Positions 58,257 to 64,000 of a stretch of 64,000 nucleotides of DNA are shown here, in pieces. The notes under the pieces were generated by a model. It was not told the origin of the DNA and did no database searches. It was given only the letters and a program-made list of their open reading frames with translations. Positions within the stretch are counted from its first letter, which is position 1; each line of letters opens with the position of its first letter. This stretch comes from PHBD01 sp964578535. Lineage in GTDB: Bacteria; Desulfobacterota; Syntrophia; Syntrophales; PHBD01. The position numbers and the translations under genes are program-made. Location of the stretch: assembly GCA_964578535.1 (NCBI GenBank), contig CAZODI010000013.1, positions 1 through 64,000 of the forward strand. Reading direction: 5' to 3'.

Positions 58257-59513
58257 TTACTCCTTCACCGATCGGTGCAGGAGCTTCGGCCTGCTCTTTG
58301 GACCGCCGGCACCGTTCAACGGATCACCGACGTCAAAATGCCCTTCCATCCACAATTGTCCCAGTTGCGCGCCGTTCTCCATGAAAGCGTTGACACCCGG
58401 CATATCGAACGCCCGCCTGGCCTGAGTGAAACCCCGTTCGTCGCGGTAGAGAACCCATAGTTCCCGGGGTCGCAGGCTGTTCACAAAGTAGGGCGAATGC
58501 GTCGTAATGAATAGCTGGGATCTTGCTGCAGCATTTCTGCATTCTTCGGCCAATTCAGGCAACAGCCTTGGGTGCAGCTGATTCTCCGGTTCCTCTATCC
58601 CGATCAGTTGCGGCGGTTCCGGGTCATACAGCAAAGTAAGATAAGCCAGCATCTTCAAGGTACCGTCCGAGGCAAAACGGGCCAATACCGGCCGCTCAAA
58701 CGGCGCATCCTTGATCTGCAGGAGGAGCCTCCCATCCTGCATCGGCTCCGCCTCAACCTTCTCCAGCCGCGGGACCCTGGCGGAAAGCGTTTTCAGAATC
58801 TGGTCCAGTCGATCCGGTCGCTGTTCTTTCAGGTACTGGATTACATTCGGGAGATTATCGCCGATGGAACTCAGGCGCTCCTGCGGCCCGGCTTCCGGAA
58901 GCCCCCTCGTGGTATCGGCGCTCAGATAGGAAAGATACCAGCCCGTGACGAACCTGCGCAGTGCGCTGACACGAGGATGCTTGGCAAACTGTCCCAGGGT
59001 GTTGACGGCCAGCATTTCCGGGGAATCCAGCTGCTCGTCGATTCGCTCGTCCCGATCATCCGGCAATTCCCCCGAAATGACCCGCCCCCGGCCTTTTCCA
59101 AAGTCAAGAAACCGAAAAGGCTTGCCGTGGCCGCCTCTGCGCCACTGCAGCCATTCTTCCGCAACATAAGGACCTTTCGAATTCTCATCGATTGCAAGGT
59201 GGTAGGTGACAACGGGCAGCCTTGGTTTTTCACGGTATTTCAATTGAATAACGACAGGTCCCTCTTCCCCCCGTGTCCGCAATTCCCGGAAACGCCCTCG
59301 TTTGTCCCATGCCCGGCGCAAACCGGTGACGAAGCACTCCGACAGAAAAGCAAACACGTCAAAGATGGTTGACTTGCCGCTGCCGTTCGGCCCGAGAAAT
59401 ACAGTGAACGGTGTAATATCCTTCAATTCGAGATCACATAGCGCACGATAATTCTTGACCTTCAGATATTCAATGCGTGGCACGCTCTGGCCGATCGGCG
59501 CTTTGATTGTCAT
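58257..59513 (-). CDS. ABC/RecF-like AAA ATPase (AAA_21 type)
   Basis: 418 residues. Walker A GPNGSGKST at 41-49 after a RecF-like N terminus (IEYLKVKNYRALCDLELKDITPFTVFLG), an ABC-signature-like SDGTLKML (282-289), Walker B LIGIEEPEN (303-311) and the His switch in ITTHSPYF (His339). This is the OLD/RloA type of ATPase. Start at 59511-59513 has AGGAG six bases upstream. Upstream gene of the pair with the TOPRIM-like protein. Confidence 0.82.
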   Translation of the reverse strand: MTIKAPIGQSVPRIEYLKVKNYRALCDLELKDITPFTVFLGPNGSGKSTIFDVFAFLSECFVTGLRRAWDKRGRFRELRTRGEEGPVVIQLKYREKPRLPVVTYHLAIDENSKGPYVAEEWLQWRRGGHGKPFRFLDFGKGRGRVISGELPDDRDERIDEQLDSPEMLAVNTLGQFAKHPRVSALRRFVTGWYLSYLSADTTRGLPEAGPQERLSSIGDNLPNVIQYLKEQRPDRLDQILKTLSARVPRLEKVEAEPMQDGRLLLQIKDAPFERPVLARFASDGTLKMLAYLTLLYDPEPPQLIGIEEPENQLHPRLLPELAEECRNAAARSQLFITTHSPYFVNSLRPRELWVLYRDERGFTQARRAFDMPGVNAFMENGAQLGQLWMEGHFDVGDPLNGAGGPKSRPKLLHRSVKE

Positions 59514-59649
59514 GATAAACTCCTGTCGGTTGACGGTTGGATGCTGCCTTGTATCATATGGAAACAATTATTGAAAGAAGATCAACCGGGCACATTGTCA
59601 ATCGATGCCGGACAATTGTTGATCGGGCATTTGCTCCTTTTATTCTTGT

Positions 59650-60795
59650 TCATACCCCCGACATCCGGGCGATGATGCCCTTCATGATCTCGTTGGTGCC
59701 GGCGAGGATGCGGGTGACGCGGAGGTCCCGCCAGGCCCGGGCGAGGGGGCCGCTCTCGTCGAGGCCCAGGCGGCCGTGGAGCTGGAGGCACCGGTCGGCG
59801 ATCCGCCAGGCCGTCTCGGTGGTCCACCACTTGGCCATGGAGACCTCCCGGACGACGTTCTTCCCCTCGATGTGGTCGGCAATGAGCTTGTCCACGAACG
59901 TCCGGCCGATCAGGACCTCCGTCGCCATCTCGGCGATCTCGAAGCGGACGTGCTGGAACGACGACAGGGCCCTCCCCGAGACGTCCGTCCCCTTCACGTG
60001 GGAAATCGTGTGCTCCAGGACCCACTCCGCCGCGGAGACGGCGCCGATGGCCACGACGAGGCGCTCCGGCTGGAGGTGCCGCATCAGGTTCTTGAATCCG
60101 GAGCCCTTCCCGCCAAGGCGGTGGCTCAGGGGCACCCGGCAGTCGTTCAAGAAGATCTCCGTCGTGTCCTGGCTGTGCCAGCCCGCTTTCTTCAGGCGCC
60201 GTCCCCGCTCGAAACCCGGGGTCTTCCCCTCCACCAGGTAGATATCTACGGCCCGGTGGGGGTCCTCCATGGCCGGGTCCTTCGCGGCCACCACGAAGAG
60301 GTCGCCGTTGGTTCCGTTGGAGATGAAGGTCTTCTGGCCGTTCAGGACCACGACATCGCCGTCCTCCACGGCGCTCGTCCGGATGGCCGCCACGTCGCTC
60401 CCGGCGTGGGGCTCCGTCATGGCGATGCCGGTGACGATCTCGCCGGCGATGCACCCGGGAAGATAGCGGTGCTTGAGCTCCTCCGAGGCGAAGGACGTGA
60501 TGTAGGGGACGACCACGTTGCTGTGGAGCCGCGGCGAGAGGCCGTAGCAGTTCGTCTTCGCCATCTCGTCCACGACGATGACGGAATGGAGGAAGTCGAG
60601 GCCCCGGCCGCCGTACTCCCGGGGCACGTCGGTGCAGAGAAATCCCGCCGCGCCCATGGCCCGCCAGGCCGATCGCGGAACGATGCCGTCGGCCTCCCAC
60701 CGGTCCACGAAGGGGATGACCTCTTTCGCCAGGAACCGCCGGAACTCCTCGCGGAAGGCCTGGTGCTCACCGGTCCAGGGCAGGATCTCCATCAT
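59650..60795 (-). CDS. Acyl-CoA dehydrogenase
   Basis: 381-residue FAD-dependent dehydrogenase that introduces a 2,3-double bond into an acyl-CoA thioester. Motifs GIAMTEPHAGSDVAAIRTSA, NGQKTFISNGTNGDLF, LQPERLVVAIGAVSAAEW and LAGTNEIMKGI are family standards. ATG overlaps the stop of the ligase gene (ATGA, 60792-60795). Chain-length preference is unknown. Confidence 0.92.
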   Translation of the reverse strand: MMEILPWTGEHQAFREEFRRFLAKEVIPFVDRWEADGIVPRSAWRAMGAAGFLCTDVPREYGGRGLDFLHSVIVVDEMAKTNCYGLSPRLHSNVVVPYITSFASEELKHRYLPGCIAGEIVTGIAMTEPHAGSDVAAIRTSAVEDGDVVVLNGQKTFISNGTNGDLFVVAAKDPAMEDPHRAVDIYLVEGKTPGFERGRRLKKAGWHSQDTTEIFLNDCRVPLSHRLGGKGSGFKNLMRHLQPERLVVAIGAVSAAEWVLEHTISHVKGTDVSGRALSSFQHVRFEIAEMATEVLIGRTFVDKLIADHIEGKNVVREVSMAKWWTTETAWRIADRCLQLHGRLGLDESGPLARAWRDLRVTRILAGTNEIMKGIIARMSGV

Positions 60796-62315
60796 CCCTC
60801 CCGCAGGCGCTTCTGGAGGATGCGCTTGAGGACCTTGCCGCCGGGATTCCGGGGAAAGGACTCGACGAAGAAGACCCGCTTCGGCATCTTGAAGGGGGCG
60901 ATCTTCCCCTGGAGTCCCGCCAGGATCTCGTCTTCCGTCACGGTCTCGCCTTCCTTCAGCAGCACAAACGCCGCCACCACCTCGCCCCGCTTCGGGTCCG
61001 GCATGCCCACGGCCGCCGCCTCCTTCACCGCCGGGAGGGATTGGATCGCCCGCTCCACCTCGGCGGGGTAGATGTTCTCCCCGGAGGAGATGATCATCTC
61101 CACCTTGCGGCCGATGATGTAGAGAAACCCGTCCCCGTCCCGCCGCCCCATGTCGCCCGTCCGGAACCAGCCGTCATTCCTGGCCAGGGCGGTCTCCTTC
61201 GGCTTCCGCCAGTAACCGGAGAAGACGTTGGGGCCTTTCACGACGATCTCCCCGGGCTCCCCCGGGGCGACGTCCCGGTCCTCCTCGTCGATGATGCGGA
61301 GCCGCACGTGGAAGACCTCCTTGCCGACGGACCCGGCCTTCCGGACGGCGTCCTCCAGGTCCAGCGACGTGAGCCGCCCTGTTTCCGTGAGGGCGTATCC
61401 CTGGACGAAGCCGATCCCCTTCTCGTCCTGGTATTTCCGGATGACCGGGAGCGGGATCGGCGCGCCGCCGGAGATGAAGAAGTGGACGTGCGACAGGTCC
61501 GCCCCGGCCCATTCGGGCGTGTCCGCCATGAGCTGGAACATGACCGGGACGGCGAACATGTAGTTGATCCGCTCCCGGACGATGGTCTGGAGGACCTCCG
61601 AGGCGTTGAAGAATCCCGACAGGACGACGGACCCGCCGGCGTAGATGACCGGCGTGACGGACGCCGCCAGGGCGCCGATGTGGAAGAGGGGCGCCACGAC
61701 GAGGGACCGGTAGGTCCGGTTGACGCCGTAACCGATGAGGGAATGGACCGCCCCGAAGAGGATGTTCCCGTGGGTGAGGACGGCCCCCTTGGGGTCGCCC
61801 GTCGTCCCGGAGGTGTACATGATGAACAGCGGATCCTCGTCTGTTACGTCCTCCACGGGTGCGGGCTCGACATCCGGCTCCGCCGCCGTCAGGTCCGACA
61901 GAAGCGACTCGCCGGGGAGGGGGTCCCCTTCGTGGCGGATCCAGTGGCGGATCCCCAGGTTTGCGTCTTTCAGGGGCAGAGCCTTCGCAGCGAACTCGGC
62001 GGCATAGACAATCCCCCGGGGGGCCGAGTCCCGGAGGATGTATTCGATCTCCGGTCCCGCCAGGCGGTGGTTCACCGGCACCAGGATGGCTCCCGTCTTG
62101 GCGCAGGCGAAGAAGATCTCCAGAAACTCGCTTGTGTTGCCCATGATGAGCGCCAGGCGCTCGCCCTTCACGATGTCCAGGTGCTGAAGCGCCCGGGCCG
62201 TCCGGTTGACCCGCTCATTGAAAGACCGGTTGCTGAAGACCCGCTCCCCGTCCTTCAGGAATTCCCGGTCCGGGTGGGTGAAGGCCCTCTTTTCAATCCA
62301 CTCTCCGATGTTCAT
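60792..62315 (-). CDS. AMP-forming acyl-CoA ligase
   Basis: 507 residues, ANL superfamily. AMP-binding core YTSGTTGDPKGAVLTHGN, YALTETGR, GWFRTGDMGRRDGDGFLYIIGRKVEMIISSGENIYPAEVE and the C-terminal catalytic Lys in PGGKVLKRIL. It activates a carboxylic acid as acyl-AMP then acyl-CoA. Start at 62313-62315 has GGGGAAG upstream and overlaps the ketosynthase stop (62312) by four bases, so it is cotranscribed with the KS pair. Confidence 0.92.
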   Translation of the reverse strand: MNIGEWIEKRAFTHPDREFLKDGERVFSNRSFNERVNRTARALQHLDIVKGERLALIMGNTSEFLEIFFACAKTGAILVPVNHRLAGPEIEYILRDSAPRGIVYAAEFAAKALPLKDANLGIRHWIRHEGDPLPGESLLSDLTAAEPDVEPAPVEDVTDEDPLFIMYTSGTTGDPKGAVLTHGNILFGAVHSLIGYGVNRTYRSLVVAPLFHIGALAASVTPVIYAGGSVVLSGFFNASEVLQTIVRERINYMFAVPVMFQLMADTPEWAGADLSHVHFFISGGAPIPLPVIRKYQDEKGIGFVQGYALTETGRLTSLDLEDAVRKAGSVGKEVFHVRLRIIDEEDRDVAPGEPGEIVVKGPNVFSGYWRKPKETALARNDGWFRTGDMGRRDGDGFLYIIGRKVEMIISSGENIYPAEVERAIQSLPAVKEAAAVGMPDPKRGEVVAAFVLLKEGETVTEDEILAGLQGKIAPFKMPKRVFFVESFPRNPGGKVLKRILQKRLREG

Positions 62316-63547
62316 GATTCTTCCCCGATATTGGAAAACAGAAGGGAGACGTACGTCCCCCCGTGGGAGATCCCGTTCAGGAGCCCTCTTTGCACCTTCG
62401 CCCGAGCGACCTGTCCCGTCACGAAATGCAGCGGCCGGACCGGCTCCTCCAGGCCCAGGGTGGGAGGCACGGCACCGTCCCGGATTGCCAGGGCCAGGGC
62501 CGCCGCCCGCATGCCCCCGGAGGTGAAGCTCTCCCCGAGGGCGCCCTTCAGGGCCGTTACGAGCGGCCTCTTTCCAGCCGGTCCGAAAACCTGCTCCAGC
62601 CCTTCCGCCTCCAGGAGGTCCGGCTGGAGGCCGCCTCCGGCTGCGGCGAAGACCGCGTCCACGTCCTCGGGCGCGCTCCCGGCGGACCGGAGCGCCCGGC
62701 GGACCGCCAGGACAACGCCCCGGGGATCGGTCGGCCAACCGGTCATGGGAGCCGGCGACGAGGCCATTCCCTCCCCGGCGATCTCCGCATAGACAGTCGC
62801 ACCCCGCTCCCGGGCCAACTCCAGGGACTCCAGGCAGAGGATCCCGCAGCCCTCCCCGGCCACCGGCCCGTTCCGCCGGAGGTCGAAGGGTCGGGCGCCT
62901 TCGGAGCCGCCGCCCTGGAGCGGCGACAGGGCCTTGAAGCGCGTCAGGGACTCGAAATAGAAAGGGGCCAGGACGTCGGCCCCGCCGGCCAGCAGGACGT
63001 CCGCGGCGCCCCGCCGGATCTCCTGGGCCCCGTAGGCCAGGGCCGATTCCGCCGAGACGGCGTAGTGGTTGACCGTCGTGTTGATCCCCCGGAATCCCAG
63101 CTCGATGGAGGCGTGCCCCGCCGGGGCGTTCATGACCACGTTGGGCACGAGGATCGGGTTGGCCGAGCCGGGCCCCTCCGTCACGAGGACCCTGGCAAAG
63201 GAGACCGTCACGTCGGTGCCGCCCCAGGCCGTCCCCAGGATCATGCCCGTGCGGTCCCGGTTGGCCGGCGTGATCGCCAGCCCCGCGTCGTCCAGGGCCA
63301 TCCGGGCCGCCGCCGTCGCCACGGCGGAGAGGCGGTCCATCCGCCGGAGGTTCTTGACGGAAACGAAATCCCTCGCCTGGAAATCGCGGATCTCCGCCGC
63401 CAGCCGGCAGGGGAGCGCCTGCACGGGGAATGCGGCCACGGGGGCGATCCCGGATGCCCCGGCAAGGACGGCCTCCCAGAAAACCTCGCGGCCGGAGCCG
63501 AGGGGGGAGACGATGCCGATGCCGGTGATCGCGACGCGCCGGTCCAT
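62312..63547 (-). CDS. Ketosynthase-like protein lacking the catalytic triad (chain-length-factor-like)
   Basis: 411 residues of the FabF/KS fold (RRVAITGIGIVSPLGSG ... LGTAWGGTDVTVSFARV). The active-site Cys position is Ala163 (NHYAVSAESAL); the HGTxT and KxxxGH histidines are missing too (AAAGGG near 301; KGALGES at 334-340). All three catalytic residues are gone while the fold core remains, as in the KS-beta/CLF partner of type II polyketide or aryl-polyene synthases. One base after the active KS gene. Confidence 0.84.
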   Translation of the reverse strand: MDRRVAITGIGIVSPLGSGREVFWEAVLAGASGIAPVAAFPVQALPCRLAAEIRDFQARDFVSVKNLRRMDRLSAVATAAARMALDDAGLAITPANRDRTGMILGTAWGGTDVTVSFARVLVTEGPGSANPILVPNVVMNAPAGHASIELGFRGINTTVNHYAVSAESALAYGAQEIRRGAADVLLAGGADVLAPFYFESLTRFKALSPLQGGGSEGARPFDLRRNGPVAGEGCGILCLESLELARERGATVYAEIAGEGMASSPAPMTGWPTDPRGVVLAVRRALRSAGSAPEDVDAVFAAAGGGLQPDLLEAEGLEQVFGPAGKRPLVTALKGALGESFTSGGMRAAALALAIRDGAVPPTLGLEEPVRPLHFVTGQVARAKVQRGLLNGISHGGTYVSLLFSNIGEES

Positions 63548-63548
63548 G

Positions 63549-64000
63549 CTACCCGTTCCCTCCCTCGAACCGCCCGATGACGAGCGAGGTGTTGTTCCCG
63601 CCGAAGGCAAAGGAATTGGACAGGACCACCGAGAGGTCCGCCTCCCGCGCCCCTTCCGTGACGTAGTCGAGGTCGCATTCGGAGTCCGGCACGGCGCAGT
63701 GGATCGTCGGCGGGATGAAGCGGTGGCGGATCGCCAGGACGGACGCGACCGCCTCGAGGGCCCCCGAGGCGCCCAGGGTGTGGCCCGTCATGGACTTCGT
63801 GGAGCTGACGGGGATCCGCCCGGCCCGGTCTCCGAAGACGTGCCGGATGGCCCGGCTCTCCATGACGTCGTTGGCCGGCGTGGCGGTGCCGTGGGCATTG
63901 ATGTAGTCGATCTGCTCCAGCGAAATCCCGGCATCACGCAAGGCCTCCCGCATCGACCGGACCGCCCCGGAGGCCTCCGGGTCGGGAGCCGTCATGTGGT
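63549..64000 (-). CDS. Beta-ketoacyl synthase (KS-alpha), C-terminal part; continues past the window
   Basis: The visible C-terminal part has both catalytic His motifs: NAHGTATPAND and STKSMTGHTLGASGALEAVA, then NSFAFGGNNTSLVI. The N-terminal half, with the active Cys, is beyond base 64000, so the protein is cut by the window, not broken. The frame stays open across the edge, and the residues there (HMTAPDPE) match the usual HMTAP motif of FabF-type enzymes. It is the active partner of the CLF-like gene downstream. Confidence 0.9.
   Translation of the reverse strand, partial: HMTAPDPEASGAVRSMREALRDAGISLEQIDYINAHGTATPANDVMESRAIRHVFGDRAGRIPVSSTKSMTGHTLGASGALEAVASVLAIRHRFIPPTIHCAVPDSECDLDYVTEGAREADLSVVLSNSFAFGGNNTSLVIGRFEGGNG

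Noticed and set aside
62312..63547. CLF-like ketosynthase as a decaying FabF copy
   Set aside because: The frame is intact over 411 codons, it is coupled to the active KS and the ligase, and loss of exactly the catalytic residues is the CLF pattern. Decay remains possible but less likely.
63549..64000. KS-alpha as a truncated pseudogene
   Set aside because: The reading frame stays open at the window edge, and the last visible residues match the internal HMTAP motif, so the cut is due to the window, not to a mutation.

Overview
The window reads as the chromosome of a GC-rich, strictly anaerobic bacterium of the former Deltaproteobacteria, most like a syntrophic or sulfate-reducer-related lineage (Syntrophales-like). 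That placement is inferred from gene content: a four-subunit 2-oxoacid:ferredoxin oxidoreductase, an Hdr/Flx/Nfn flavin-based electron-bifurcation operon, an ADP-forming acyl-CoA synthetase, CoA transferase, acyl-CoA dehydrogenase, TRAP transport and an NtrC-type two-component system. No phylogeny was run. No tRNA, rRNA, IS element, prophage or CRISPR array was seen. Most of the sequence is dense single-strand operons, and most long open frames opposite them are shadows caused by high GC.

Layout. 1-200: 3' part of RNase P RNA. 203-5043 (minus): translation operon ffh-rpsP-KH-rimM-trmD-rplS-rnhB-yraN. 5154-7669 (minus): SPOR protein and argS. 7819-10121 (minus): a 56-residue cysteine protein, prepilin peptidase, and an RmlC-like/RmlA-like sugar-nucleotide pair. 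10267-11935 (plus): ribD and a NusG paralogue. 12022-15128 (plus): ferredoxin, alpha, beta and gamma subunits of a 2-oxoacid oxidoreductase plus a tandem-ACT protein. 15256-19634 (minus): engB, NtrC-type regulator, PAS histidine kinase. 19907-20774: GGQ release-factor-like gene facing atpE. 21029-28518 (plus): groES-groEL, ileS, lspA, KtrB/KtrA-type potassium uptake. 28535-35250: ADP-forming acyl-CoA synthetase (minus), CoA transferase (plus), TRAP transporter dctPQM (minus). 35686-37546: small membrane protein, then atpZ-like, atpI and atpB, 16 kb from atpE and in the opposite orientation.

37708-49516 (minus) is a nine-gene redox operon. It holds a 1474-residue HdrA-GltD-HdrA fusion, MvhD-like, an iron-sulfur protein, HdrC, HdrB, FlxB-like, FlxA-like and NfnA/NfnB-like proteins. 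Together these would link NAD(P)H, ferredoxin and a thiol/disulfide or similar low-potential couple. An internal terminator-like hairpin precedes nfnA.

49859-53128 (plus): hslO, an enolase-superfamily enzyme and a zinc alcohol dehydrogenase. 53255-57457 (minus): a three-gene radical-SAM cassette, with a small membrane protein downstream. It comprises two MiaB-like enzymes without a TRAM domain and one protein with two CxxxCxxC motifs. 57626-59513 (minus): a visibly less GC-rich two-gene unit, an ABC/OLD-like ATPase and a DUF4276/TOPRIM-like protein, plausibly defence. 59650-64000 (minus): acyl-CoA dehydrogenase, acyl-CoA ligase, and a ketosynthase pair in which the second member has lost its catalytic Cys and both His, like a chain-length factor; the first member runs off the window.

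The least ordinary parts are the double radical-SAM cassette, the giant Hdr fusion operon with its hairpin, the KS/CLF-like pair in an acyl-CoA setting, and the split-OLD-like pair.
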